Shown here one piece after another: positions 21,301-28,200 of a DNA stretch of 34,643 nt (position 1 is its first letter; each line of letters begins with the position of its first letter). The notes beneath the pieces are model-generated. The model was not told where the DNA came from and made no database searches. It worked only from the letters and a program-made list of their open reading frames with translations. Source of the stretch: Planctomycetaceae bacterium (GTDB taxonomy: Bacteria > Planctomycetota > Planctomycetia > Pirellulales > Pirellulaceae); the NCBI GenBank assembly GCA_007121535.1, contig SKKK01000299.1, positions 1-34,643 on the forward strand, in the 5' to 3' direction. Position numbers and translations under genes: made by a program.

Positions 21301-22201
21301 TGCCATTCATGTGACCGTCGCCATGATGGCTGCCAACCGGATGCCGGTCATCGACCCGATCGACGATCAGACGGTTTTCGTCGACGAGGTACTCGAGTTC
21401 GTGGTGACCGCTCGCGATCCCGACGGGGATGAGTTGACGTTCCAACTCGATCAAGAGTCGCCCGGGAACGCGGATCTGGATCCCCTCAGTGGCCAGTTCC
21501 ATTGGACACCGACGGCGGATCAGGCAGGTGTACACGAGATCCGGATCGGAGTCAGCGACAACGGGACACCCAGCCTCTCGGATTGGACCACGTTTACGGT
21601 GATCGTAACGGACCCATCACTGGTGACATTGAACTTCGGATCGGCGCCGTTGCCGTATCCCACCCTGATCGAGCACGATGGGGCGCGGCATACCGTCGTT
21701 GACGGATTCATGCTCGGCAGCGAGATCGAACGCCAGTTGGATGCCGAGTTGCTGGAACGGGATGAGGGGCCGGCCCGCACGGACGAAGACGGAGTGCGCA
21801 TCTTCGAGTTCGACGAGCCCACGTGGACGCTCACGCGAGCGTACTCGGCCACGTTCGAGTTCACCGTCCTAGGCGTGGCATTGGTCGGCGGCCAAGCCTT
21901 CCTGGACGGCTGGATCGACTTCAATGCAAACGGAGTCTGGGAGGATCCAGGCGAACAGGTGATCGATTCGTTCCTGGTCGATGGGGACGGGACGTATTTC
22001 GTCACCGTTCCAGTTCCCGCCGACGCTGCGCCCGGAAAAACGTACGCCCGGTTCCGGTTGAGCAGTGCTGGAGGCTTGGACCCGCAAGGACCGGCAGACG
22101 ATGGCGAGGTCGAAGATTATGCAGTCGTGATCCGGCACAGCCCATGGCAGAACGCGGACTTTGCGCTGGATGTCAACGTAGACGGGCGGATCGCGACCTG
22201 A
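6335..22201 (+). CDS. Giant surface protein, C-terminal part: RTX, FG-GAP, LRR, Ig and GEVED domains
   Basis: 5,288 residues in the same frame as the ORF ending at 6310. The only usable start is a TTG at 6335 without a clear Shine-Dalgarno, so independent translation is doubtful; it reads as the continuation of that gene. Order along the protein: further copies of the unrecognised repeat (to ~890); RTX repeats (~890-1045, ~1291-1428, ~1769-1818, ~3544-3575); a PPC-like segment (~1612-1755); about twelve FG-GAP/integrin-like calcium loops (~2012-3228) interrupted by a MAM-like sandwich (~2207-2410); internalin-like LRRs (~3607-3960) with a golvesin-C-like insert; an SdrD-B-like domain (from ~4067) split by nested sandwiches; six He_PIG-type Ig repeats (~4520-5095); GEVED (~5098-5267, DDGEVEDY); and a truncated dockerin ending DVNVDGRIAT. 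Likely extracellular and calcium-dependent. No catalytic domain was recognised in this part. Confidence 0.8.
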   Translation: MNLRFGPSWQTTVPLDFDLAALVEQLGDNHPAHDFLADEASMVDVESQGSLDLSVALDVQLGLEIDLTQPTSPQLYVKDTTSIVAELLVRARGVEFSVAIDPFTLFVRQEEEHCLVLSEDGTCGEDPPPARFGLSLKPRPDDDNRYPIPGPFSLDDLQHEFAAVAQAQLPIYFPTRSQPLGDGTVHDPTGCAPGGVESHHLFARVDLPGLFDSETAAGDAICLVTPDISGSLPSALDLLNNPQLILGGIDQLLRGLQTLLDVQVGGRPLPLVGQHLNQGAERIQQVRQQVLQPLRDRVDEALEGQTAAEWLRGELFKLLGPDGADLLGHYIYEEDYSPDLGNAPTIDDVRLKQSSDQILFHLRLFREETLAVPFDLGLPTRLVEIEGQGAVELRLSFELLVGFGFDKEDGLFFDVGMTDAAGQPVPELQVHLEARLADASLAGRIGLLEITAADVPDEQGLPGTRVAASLTADLHPGGQRLTLSDLAAAASFSDLVQFDWGADARVRLDLTAGFDVGDDDDIGSVPVLPSLDARFLFDWCLGSSIDENCPGSPRVEFSDVQLNAGQFFSDFAGPILANVQQVLRPLQPVLDVLTAPLPVLSDLEGRDVTLAGLIDQLTPDADLEFLTAVAETVQLAGRLGELVEGIDQQLRIPLGSFQLIDADSVSEWSNDHLFASPTEPLRELQQADAELGKLIADFDTVPGGGFHFPLWHNPGLLFNLLIGQDVTLFTFDLPKLQAQFSYRQLFGPILPPVPLFAAIVGTVGVSADFAFGYDTLGIRNYIAPERRDERKLTDLLDGLFVLDVHPVTGDPKPEVTLRAGLEAFAELNVAVASAGVGGGIFAGDVALPVELYGGCGSDVLVAGSGPAILQAEGPLVDHDDQRCTPPAERTNVLQGGPADDVLVGGPGNDLLIGGLGNDILIAGTGGENVLQGGPGDDMLIGGPGNDLLDGGPGDDRLLGNLRRDFLFGGPGDDLLRGDALAGPHYDENPQEHLVGAADWLVGGPGFNTLLGGGGDDVLYGGPDSNRLDGQGGHNKIFGGTGVDTIVLGVDPDYPPEAMSLIDGYFANAPSGWPFSNDVWATLSDDDATDILLIQGTTRNNEIRLYERDVALVADDAVPADGRLTADAALTLSLATGGQPAESAEVTIGAGDYGDPEGLVAAINEALERDLEGTPLEGQVKARRMADRVVLVTLGAGPDAVLTVTQANDAARDQLQLRAGQRGQRLLEVEYKDDDNVRWIPVVWRDAEGVPRVEQFQINGLAGNNWIEFVSGPHEVDVSQLSSRGPDWVAVINGGPGNDVLIGTEGRDRIDGGGGSNFLYGRGGDDRLWADSAEQGSPGDVNFLFGGQGNDDLIGSRVEDTTNFLFAWSRDPREGAEFGIFVDDDGNLHDDRTLDVAGTFDLEDTGLNRMLGGPHINHLFGGTGLDFLYADGLENTLYKSDGSPLEDLDGGLGGDQWKEYARSTGKVWYVSGSNANDVITVDRVTEPGPLQGRHLVTRLTENNGFFTFAAQLHLDFDARDEAGNLIWAPGDDDEDLEQRLQNLLPPEGDFLAIVIDALDGDDRIMVGPTVTKSVWIDVGTGDNFALIQSGNPILPDLAEQHEVDGRLVRNDVPEHAFDLNDGANRPFNQPTRFRGLTIDHPEDVDYFLFTLDAQAPGNHWPWTELIARSLSPGDELELELFEAGDRTMPPDELRGRADEWRPVAASSQNGHGTVNVDLLPLRLDRTYALRVRSNLIPTVYSIEFATADSTAMHVIDFADQTPILRRDVLLGGPGNDVLIGGPGEDWIFGRGGNNVLSGGLDRQASDLIFGGDGNDTFLVVVDALPRRLDADELDAEDATTLLTQSDRLDGGGGRNRVLFLGGDLDRHGNPIPDHVAIRFHPELQRYELTTLVFVALRRDDLWLEYGPADPNLDVHTVGLDDQSGWVVGDRPATREDFEYVLADPQFLINLQKPSDGSADQDGLRRVLLFSAVPPATGTYTLSLVEQPFGATIHVDPAQADLRIDSAHPADQPAVIRLGDINGSGLPDIIAALRDHLGDRRDGVPDSSFPAHDADFVQSSYARIYFGHPDLADHTLADDQATLRLPASVRLPSTAGTATSQARFGLPGDYDGSGLSDLLISVAADRADDPFLKGGVYLLLGRPDGWDGVIDVIHDADVLITGFEGQFAANSAGNFDGSGVDSIVVVEHDVDGAVYLIAGREDWSDVARATLLASDFSGGELGGFTIDEGESNLWHVSDRRQSDPDRRGDHSLYFGTPAGDYGTDSVQGTVMSPPIVLSPDLRDVRLSLRYFLETASKTASDPDAEIALTVNVLVSRDGGDTFEELSVADGQSAGATNNFQGDPGHGLLFDGRGRWEESTFSLNDYVGEGQERTILLRFEFVSDGLSNDEDPPFEDIEVFEGWYIDQVVVTGSRMSATDEEIVRLASSDGARLVGAAGIGDFNGNGLDDLAVAANLDDQGRVYLLFGRDGTLVGESLEDAADWVLTTASPVLEVAPAGSVAFNSAGQRLDGLLVRTADETWLVLGRSDPGNGSQSAVLDESLDDVWRLDGPARVLALGDVNGDGFDDLGVVDQMATPRLDDPAQPVYRQVAQVLFSHEGDRWTDGSEVFGHAERWLPDLVLEADRAHYGSALPGNVPPAERPLLFGSIADLDGDGRRELVVADAPRGGAHVFLGRPLDAAEPPADERLEREIYRFDFSTRIPSWTPPGIDPGLHLANAGNDPLTAGDAFALEGRLADQRLALAQPIGDINGDGYDDLLIRGDKHSYILFGPVELDAVHDVAAFADIVIDHEQLGRPAGRMGSIIGQQTSDGRIINDLVLVHTQEVGLHRFDVTVNVLFGRSAEQQWPRHPGPDEVDRSVVLSDVLSDVLSDDFSGEFRLDPFDAHVLNWDGDPHHDLLVTVRGEVDAAQAYLFSGAAIVDATSPLGQQEAVLAFMPDDEEREGVLKDLLRMPGFPDNRQPDVRAFVLGDVNGDGLDDVVFVDRGFNAEPDVGRAYLFLGRTDNGESTVELTDADAIFQDLMLAGAAALGDLNGDGYDDFALIRSREDQELSRGSVFIYHGGLDWRQDEQEDQDEPTTALRLTERAEQVYSRARAGELAGGLYLEGPLYVTAGDFDGDGKMDLAIGHPHAMLFQGTPIQAVNGVLLDQDQRGRVEVFWSAAELDYALAPTDADVLVLGQRPADQLGVLPAVPRVDINSSRIDDLLVGAPAAGQFTDSFQRDAGAVYVIYGQRGVQWPEPPESVQTLVTHTLTGVGSVLDRPNKFDGVLAAGQQEQWYVFRTLGDGEPGAAIRLELADDNQRTFPLHTDTRLLPHDGLLVPSGDGFQLDEDESPPRAHLPLESDAGQRAVLEFDISRFLVPLAPGEVTGAVLALDYVDGQFGSQAVPQVSVYDEHGQLLAVIDEPLNARPGEDLIVLDLTPSLHAALENHGTRLIVHLELTDSGSESESAMQILRAGPVSPSRTGLTVTTLDDQPGVRAELFDADGGQRIGPSTFLDLRGLPGGTYYLRVVDPHFDDDGSNAAEAQMRFTIDVRPPTPGHRHGVAARNEIHGGPGDDILVGHNDFDRLFGGGGTNVFVAEEVEVRQRGDADVVFLPEFTQWAALNQPAPADPQVRFADPGLEAAVARQLEIPVTAGWDGRPVVRQPIYASQMFGITQLDASGYGVRQLDGIEFATNLRKLHLNYHQLDTLAPLEALRQLEYLTAAAQPLWWDSPDLLAALQIVSSGLEASAPGERIADVSPLALHSGLAYLDLHANAVSNVDVLAGMQLVNVHDAGHEELGDDWLGNLRRFDGAFRGDYRFYVPGVSQPFGEGPAGSGDETVPVARWEFTDIESGRYEVLVTWPEHDTRFASVHYVVDGLGDPSERSEAVEVDQRDAPAGETIGGRPWKRLHALDGQTTFSTSTRTLVVELHAPAAAALDPSEIRSAAADAVWIRAVESPLDQLNYLRLTGNPLNEDTHDLALSLISMWADHVIHDGNPAPVLGDIPPQVTCHLCPSIDILLSAETASGIDQFDVTTSHPEIVDARIVNGSTLRLDIHPGAEPFEGTATVTVSVEDQRGRTDRRSFPLHVDLGAIHGTKLEDANGQAVAGLGGWVFFLDQDGSGQLAAGKRFTVTDGNGDYAFGGLTEGVCQVAEHLPAGWAQAAPVEWLREDFEDEQTDFTTTGQWHRSERRGDDPGHSPTHSMYFGTTGGDGHYSLGASGTLTSAPIDLTGVSGPVFLEFNHFLQAIDELVEVTRTPLSQGFGIERETLDGPSCSPAMAQVENWRQVRREFDNSGISCQMHAPHGLSGSLSFDVDLREFGQDGDFFDASIMLEFEHWVEAGRQWRDGLFGPSDNVHDTAEFRVFDASGSLVESHRFEQFTNTSNSLVTYQVDLTSLAGQQIELAFYYEWESRSDWILVRSPGGWYLNRLNIDVDALAHAKDTASVSVIVDGNVVAVADNDSSADNALPDNTSRFEAVSYDLSSAIAGQDVFQLQLEFHANERVRREGWYVDDVVLLNAARSTTVFLQANQVVLGVDFLNQQLNRPPRIEPLEDLVAVQGQPIELTVEASDPDGDTLQFSLPAAPEGAQIDDQTGVFSWTPGENQVGQHQVTVQVTEVREVGDPLEPLSHTRSFVVTVVPSNHPPVLDPVPRQSAAHGLELSVLVTASDPDGDALTFAMPEGPSGAAMEPNGLFRWTPEHDAHPPGVYQVEVRVTDDGSPEKWDSLTFEIEVFQRNRPPVLGSLPDREVSQDDLLSFTIEATDPDADDLLTFELLEGPVGAAVDADTGQFHWQPTFDHQPGQYTVLVQVTDDGFPRLSDSGSFAITLHHTNRPPVLDPIADHVVHQTEDLVVAVSATDPDEDDLLTFTLISGPEDAWIDPQSGLFHWAPTHEHEPGTYEATVEVRDDGQPPLSDSRTFQITLLHTNRTPAVQPIEDQVVVRGERLEVQVLASDPDGDHLTFSLAPGAPANATIDAATGLFGWTPGMEHAAGVYQITVEVTDDGQPQLLAQTSFAIHVTVAMMAANRMPVIDPIDDQTVFVDEVLEFVVTARDPDGDELTFQLDQESPGNADLDPLSGQFHWTPTADQAGVHEIRIGVSDNGTPSLSDWTTFTVIVTDPSLVTLNFGSAPLPYPTLIEHDGARHTVVDGFMLGSEIERQLDAELLERDEGPARTDEDGVRIFEFDEPTWTLTRAYSATFEFTVLGVALVGGQAFLDGWIDFNANGVWEDPGEQVIDSFLVDGDGTYFVTVPVPADAAPGKTYARFRLSSAGGLDPQGPADDGEVEDYAVVIRHSPWQNADFALDVNVDGRIAT
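9004..9470 (+). repeat. RTX calcium-binding nonapeptide repeats, block 1
   Basis: Tandem GGxGxDxLx-type nonapeptides (GGPGNDLLIGG, GGPGDDMLIGG, GGPGDDRLLG and variants) run for about 155 residues. This matches the hemolysin-type calcium-binding repeat, which folds into a Ca2+-stabilised beta-roll outside the cell. The block is interrupted once (around 9270-9330) by a non-repeat loop. Smaller RTX blocks of the same protein lie at about 10207-10620, 11640-11790 and 16966-17060. Confidence 0.9.
12370..16020 (+). repeat. FG-GAP / integrin-alpha-like beta-propeller region
   Basis: About twelve calcium-loop motifs of the type GDxNGDGxDD occur, near 12385, 12652, 12844, 13645, 13999, 14272, 14566, 14986, 15226, 15412, 15661 and 15902. 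Each is followed by a hydrophobic strand and a VYLLFG-type strand, as in FG-GAP blades. Two loops are degenerate (DGDPHHD and NSSRIDD). The spacing is broken between the third and fourth blades by a MAM-like domain at about 12955-13570. The count does not fit two complete seven-bladed propellers without allowing unrecognised blades. Confidence 0.85.
14903..14938 (+). repeat. Three perfect 12-bp tandem repeats (VLSD x3)
   Basis: GTGCTGAGCGAC occurs three times without interruption at 14903-14914, 14915-14926 and 14927-14938, encoding VLSD three times inside the FG-GAP region. A 12-bp unit keeps the frame, so copy number could change by slippage without breaking the gene. Confidence 0.95.
17155..18210 (+). 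other. Internalin-like LRR segment with golvesin-C-like insert
   Basis: The segment opens with VRFADPGLEAAVARQLEIP, the N-cap typical of internalin-like LRR blocks in bacterial surface proteins. It continues with LRRs such as LDASGYGVRQLDGIEFATNL, LRKLHLNYHQLDTLAPLEAL and LAYLDLHANAVSNVDVLAGM. It is then interrupted at about 17690-18145 by a golvesin C-terminal-like beta domain (ARWEFTDIESGRYEVLVTWP, GGRPWKRL, ADAVWIRAVE). One more LRR unit, LNYLRLTGNPLNEDTHDL, follows. Confidence 0.7.
18535..19891 (+). other. SdrD-B-like domain split by nested beta-sandwich domains
   Basis: The first part, IHGTKLEDANGQAVAGLGGW to HLPAGWAQAAP (18538-18755), and the last part, TTVFLQANQVVLGVDFLNQ (19828-19884), look like the two ends of one SdrD-B/Cna-B-like domain. 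Between them is a MAM-like sandwich that starts with EDFEDEQTDFTTTGQWHRS and ends with EGWYVDDVVLLN. This sandwich itself appears to be opened after LEFNHFLQAIDELVE and resumed near ASVSVIVDGNVVAV, with a further sandwich-like domain inside. Assignments are by eye. Confidence 0.6.
19892..21620 (+). repeat. Six tandem He_PIG-type Ig-like repeats
   Basis: Six copies of about 94-99 residues start at NRPP/NHPP/NRTP/NRMP signatures at 19892, 20186, 20468, 20753, 21038 and 21335. Each has a DPDGD-type calcium-binding-like turn and a GxFxWTP motif, then a YxVxVxVTDDG strand, matching the putative Ig (He_PIG/cadherin-like) repeats common in planctomycete surface proteins. They probably act as stiff spacers or adhesion units. 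Confidence 0.9.
21627..22135 (+). other. GEVED domain
   Basis: The segment carries LDGWIDFNANGVWEDPGEQV, then YARFRLSS, and ends in DDGEVEDYAVVI, the hallmark sequence of the GEVED domain. That domain commonly precedes a C-terminal dockerin in planctomycete giant proteins. Confidence 0.9.
22139..22201 (+). other. Truncated type I dockerin at the C-terminus
   Basis: SPWQNADFALDVNVDGRIAT followed by TGA matches the opening of the planctomycete dockerin (PWQNPxNxLDVNxDGxVxPLDAL). The first EF-hand loop is cut just after its calcium ligands, and the second is missing. Confidence 0.75.
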
Positions 22202-25200
22202 GAAGACGACGGAAGTTGCTGCTGGAGACGTTGGAATCCCGTCTGCCGTTGGACGCCAGCGTCTGGTTGGACGCGGATCCAGCTCTTTGGAGTGGCAGCA
22301 GTGAGCCCAGTATTTGGGGCGACGGTTCGGCTTGGGATGGTGCACCGTGGGAGGCTCCGCCGGCCGAGGTTCTGTTGGAGCCTCACGTAGCGGATCGGGT
22401 TCTGGTCAAGGTCCGCAGCGACGTCACGCCTCGGATGGCACCGATGGGGTTGGGTGGACCTGCGACGACCTTGCCCGCCGACGTTGGTTTCTATCCGCTG
22501 TCCCGGGTGATCACGTCGGCCGGGGCGATGTCGGCCGGGGCCGTGTTTTCGCAACTGGCCCGCGAGAATCTGGTGATGGCCAAGGCTTCTGGACCATCGG
22601 CTGGCAGCGAAGCGGAAGCGGGCGACTCTTTGGAGCAAACGCCGGAAGACAGACAAGCGGCGGCTCGCGAAGATCTGGGTCGCTGGTTCCGCTTGGAATT
22701 GCCCGCGGGTTCGGATCTGGCAGAGACGCTCGCGGTGCTGGGCGAAATGCCGGAGGTGGAACTGGCCGAACCCGTGTACGAGTGGCGCTTGGCTTATGAA
22801 ATCCCGCCGGTGATCGAGGGTTTGCCGGACGCGACCACCGATCCGGCTTATGACCAGCAGTGGTTCCACAACAACGCCAAGATCTGGCAGGCTTGGAATC
22901 ACCTGAATCACAACGGCGTGTATCCGGGCGGCTCGCAGGATGTTGTCGTGGCCGTGATCGATTCGGGCGTGGATTATCACCACGAGGACTTGGCGGCCAG
23001 CATGTGGGTCAATCCGGGTGAGATTCCCGGCAACGGGATCGACGACGACGGCAATGGGTTCGTCGACGACATCCATGGGGTCAGCGTGGTAGGGAATCCG
23101 AACATGCATTCGGGCGACCCGATGGACCAGCACGGGCACGGAACGCACGTGGCGGGGATCATTGCGGCGCAGGGTTTCAACGAAAAGGGTGGCGTGGGGG
23201 TGGCTTTCAACACGCGGATCATGGCCATCCGGGCGGCCCAGTACAGCGGCGTATTGACCGTGGACGACGTTGCCGAAGGCATTTTGTATGCGGTGGACAA
23301 CGGCGCCGACGTGATCAATATGAGCTTTGGCGGCTATTCGCGTTCGCAGATCATCGAGAACGCTTTGGAGATGGCTTTGAATCAGGCGGTATTGGTAGCC
23401 GCGGCCGGGAATGATGGCCTGCCGCGTGCCCTGGCTCCCATGTACCCGGCTGCATTGCCGTACGTGTTGGGCGTCGAAGCGACCACGCCCAGCAACGGAC
23501 GGGCCGATTTCTCCAACTCAGGGTACGAAATCGGTGCGCCCGGGGCCTCGATCTACAGCACGTTGCCGGGGGACCAGTATGCCGCCTGGAGCGGCACCTC
23601 GATGGCCACGCCCGTCGTGTCCGGCATCGCGGCCTTGATGCGCTCGTACTACTGGCAGCGGGACGTGTATTCCTCGCGTTTCATCATGGGCAGCATCGCG
23701 GCCTCGGGGAACGTTGTCGATGCCTACAAGGCGTTGACCGAGCCTCCGCAACCCGGAGTTCGATTGTATGACACCTGGCTGTTCGACGACCCGTCGATCG
23801 ATCCGGCGAATGACGGCGACGGCCGGATCGACTCGGGCGAGACGGTGCATCTGGCCGTCGAGTTGATCAACCGATCAGGTATGGCCGAAAACGTCACGGC
23901 GACGCTCCGCGCCCGCGCCCCCAGTGCGGTGATGGACGATCCTTACGTCACGATTCTGACGGACACCGTTTCGTTCGGCAACATCGGGCCCTTTGCCATC
24001 GGCGACAACGGCTTGATCTGGAATCATCAAGGAGTGATCATCGGTGTCGAAGCGCCCTTTGTCGTCCACGTGGACCCCGGCACGCCGAACGACCATGTCA
24101 TCTCGTTCGTCCTGACGACAACGTTCCAGGACGGTTGGCACAAGGACCGGCCGGCCATGACCCGTATCGACCGCTTTGAGTACATTGTCCAGCGTGGGCA
24201 GAACCTTCCGACAGTGATCAGCCAGGATATGACCCTGACCGCGGACAATTTTTGGATCGTAGGCGGACCTGTGCTTGTAGAACAAGGCGCTACTTTGCGG
24301 ATCGAAGAGGGGACGATGGTTCAATGGGGAGCCATCAGCAGCGATCCTTACAATCCAGGGCCTCAGACAGGCAACTTGATCATCCGTGGTGCGCTTGTTG
24401 TGCAAGGAAGTGCGCAGCGACCGGTGAGTTTCTTTCCGTCGTACCTGGTATCTGGCCAAAGGACGAATATCACCGTCGAATCCGAAGGCCGGGGAACGTT
24501 AGAGTATGTCAAGATCCGCAACCCGAATCTGACGGCGATCCGAACCGCTGATCATGTGTTTTTCGATTGGGATGCCCACTCCGTGCAGATTGACGTGCGG
24601 GAAATCACCAACTCGGTTTTCCACCGATTGCGGGGTACCGGCAGCATCTCTTACTCCCGCATGGACACTTCTGTCTTTTCCGCGGGACGTCTCAATCCAC
24701 CTGGGAACGCCCGGACCACGAATAGCGTGTTCTTGCAGGACAACGAAAGCAATCATCGCACCGTGCTCACGGTTCCCGTGTCCTATCATGACCGGCTAAC
24801 CAACGAGCGTGGTGATTTGGGCATGTTTTACGGCGAACGGCTGATGGCCAATGGCGATACCTACGTGACATTGCCTGTCGAATACTCTTCACTCGATCTG
24901 GCCGAGACGATTGCCAACTACTATGGTGGGCATGTCGCTTCGGCCGCTACCCCCGAAGACTGGTCCATCCTTTATTCGTACCTGGAATCGGCGCCCGGCT
25001 TTAGGGGGGGCGGGTCAGCGCAAATCGACCGGTACTACATCGGCCTCAGCGACCGCGAACAGCCTAATCACTGGGAATGGCTCGACGGATCACCCACCGG
25101 ATTCGCGAACTGGGCACCTGGGCAGCCTGCCGAGTTGTCCAGTTGGACAAAACACGTTGTCCAGGCGTTATACGTCACCGATAATGGGCGACATAGAGAC

Positions 25201-28200
25201 TATCGCTGGTTCGCCGTCAACGAACGCTCTTCCTCGCGTTTCGGAAATGGGACCCGGCAACATTGGCAATCATTCATTTTGCGGTTGCCGGGAGAATGGA
25301 CCGCGGAGGAACTCGCGGCACCCGTCTACGATGGCAGACTACACTCATACGTGAAGGAGAATTTTCCGGGGGATGTCCGTCACAATGCATTCTTGAGCAA
25401 GTTTTGGGACCCGAGTATTAATCGCTGGATGCAAATCCGGACGACGGGACCCGTCGATGGCCATGCAATCATGTATGACAATTACTGGGGGACCGACAAC
25501 ACGCAATTGATAGACTACAAGATACATGACTATTACGATACGTTCACGCTTGCACGCGTGGAGTACGGCGTTCCGCCCAGTCATGGCTATGAATCGACCT
25601 ATCCCTTCGTCCAGAGCGTTTCGATCAATGGCATGCCGGCCCATGTCGTTCCCGAGATCGGCGCGGGACCGGCTACGTTCGAAGTGACTTTCAACCGGCC
25701 GATGGACCCGAATTTCCAGCCGTTCGTGACGTTCGGCCCCTCGCCGCCTCACACCGACTTTCGCGTGCATCCGCTCGGCGGCAACGACGCCGGCTATAAT
25801 CGCAATACGATCGACTTCACGGTGACTCTGTCGTTGCCTGCCAGCCGGGCCGTCACGGTGGACTACGCGACCCGTGACCACACGGCGGTCGCCGGCGTCG
25901 ATTACCAGGATACTCGAGGGACGCTTGTCTTCGCACCGGGGGAAATCGAAAAGACGATCTCGATTCCGCTGATTGGCAATATCTGGGAAGAGCCGGACCA
26001 CACCTTCTTTGTCGACCTATCGGACCCGACTGTGGCGGTGCTGGGCGATGCCCAGGCTGTGGGAACGATCCTGGACGACGATCCGTCTCTGGCGATCGAT
26101 TCCGTCGAGGTGATCGAGGGCGATTCCGGGACCACGGACGCGGTGTTCACCGTCCGTCTGTCCAAGAGCTGTGATGATCCGATCACCGTCCATTACGCCA
26201 CGGTCAATGGTTCCGCGCGGGCCGGTGTCGACTATCAACCGGTGTCCGGGATGCTGACGTTCGAGCCGGGAATGCTCGAAAAGACCGTCACGGTCCCCGT
26301 ATTCGGCAATACGCTGCATCAACCCGACCGCAATTTCTTCGTCGAGCTGACTCATCCTACGCGCGTAAGCATCGCCGAGAATCGCGGCGAGGGGATCATC
26401 ATCGATGATGATCCGTTGATGTCCATTGATGATGTTGCCGTGGTCGAGGGCGATAGCGGGACGACCGACGCCGTGTTCACGGTTCGCCTCTCGTCGCCGC
26501 CCTTGAAAACGATCACGGTCGATTATGCGACTGCCAACCGTACCGCGATGGCCGGCGAGGATTACCTGGCGCAGAGCGGGACGTTGACGTTCCTGGCCGG
26601 CGAGTCGCAAGAGCAGACGATCGTTGTGTCCGTGTTGGGCGATACCAAAGAAGAACCGAATGAAACGTTTGTCGTCAACCTGTCCAATGTGCAAGGCGCG
26701 GTGCTGTCCAAATCCGAGGGAATCGGGACGATCATCACCGACGACGGACTGCTGGTCGCGGTGGACGATGTGACGGTGGTCGAAGGCGACGGGGGACGAC
26801 TGGATTGGTCGACGTTCCTGGGCGGCAGTTCCGAGGACATGGGCTATGCCATCGCGATCGACGGCGACGGAAACGCTTGGGTCACCGGAGCGACCAGTTC
26901 CGCCGGCTGGACGTCCGGCGGCTTCGACACGACGTACAACGGCGGTCCCGACGATATGTTCTTGGCGAAGATCAGCTCGGAGGGACAACTGCTGTGGTCG
27001 ACCTACCTCGGCGGTAGTGGCTCGGATCAGGGACGGGGCATCGCGATTGATGATGAGGCGAACATCTGGATCACCGGCGCGACGACCTCGCCCGGCTGGA
27101 TCTCTGGAGGCTTTAACAGCACCTACAACGGCGGCGAGGATGCCTTTGTGGTCAAGCTTGATCCGCAGGGGCAGATTCTGTGGTCAACGTATCTGGGCGG
27201 CAGTGGCGACGACCGTGGCTTGGGGATCGCCGTCGATGCGGACGGCGACGCCTGGATCACTGGCCGTACGGGCTCCGATGGTTGGGTTTCCGGGGGTTTC
27301 AATACGGCTTACCAAGGCGGACACGACGGGTTCGTCGCCAAAGTCTCGGCCGATGGGCAGCACCTCTGGTCCACCTATCTGGGCGGCGCGAACGAGGATT
27401 ACGGGCGAGCCATCGCAATCGACGGTAATGGAAACGGCTGGGTGGTGGGTCAGACCCATTCGTCCGGCTGGACCGCGGGCGGATTCCAGACCACTTATCG
27501 AGGAGGCTGGGATGGGTTCGTGGCCAGCATCACGCCCGAGGGCGAACTACGTTGGTCGACGTATCTGGGCGGTTCGGGACACGATTACGCGTTGGGCGTC
27601 GCCGCCGATCCGGCAGGAGGCGCCTGGATTGTCGGCCAAACGCACTCGACGAACTTCCCCCGTGAAGACTCGCTCGCCCCGGCACTGGCCGGCGGTGCGG
27701 ACGGCTTCTTGACTCGTCTGGATGACGCGGGCCAAGTGCTTTGGTCCGGGTATCTGCCGGGAGGCCCGGCCGACGATGTGGCGCATGGCATTGCATTGGA
27801 CGCGGCGGGCGACGCCTGGGTGGCCGGGCGGACACGCAGCAGCGGCTGGACCTCGGGGGGCTTTGATAGTGTTTACAACGGCGGCGACGATGGTTTCGTG
27901 ATGCGCATCGCCGGCGACGGCAGCCGGATGCTGTGGTCCAGCTATCTGGGCGGCAGTGCCAACGAACTGGTACACGGTCTGGCTGCCGACTCGGAAGGTC
28001 GGATCTGGCTGGTCGGGGAAACCACGTCGGACCACTGGACATCCGGGGGCTTCGCCACGCGGCGGCACGGACCCCGCGACGCGTTTGTGGGCCGGGTGTA
28101 CGATGACGGGATCACGATCGCCGAGTTCACGATCAGCCTTTCCGAAGCGCCCGACGACGCCGTGACCGTCCAGTATACGACCAGCGACGGCACGGCGGTT

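Noticed and set aside
21823-22143. Extending the protease gene start to the ATG at 21823
   Set aside because: The extra residues are an out-of-frame reading of the conserved GEVED domain of the preceding gene, arginine-rich and without motifs; the true N-terminal motif starts at about 22201.
21627-22260. Joining the second and third giant ORFs as one gene with a frameshift
   Set aside because: The upstream side ends in a domain (GEVED then dockerin) that belongs at a C-terminus and the downstream side starts with an N-terminal export-type motif, so they are ends of two different proteins.
25004-25010. Run of seven G as a frameshift site or sequencing error
   Set aside because: The C-type-lectin-like domain reads continuously in one frame across the run.
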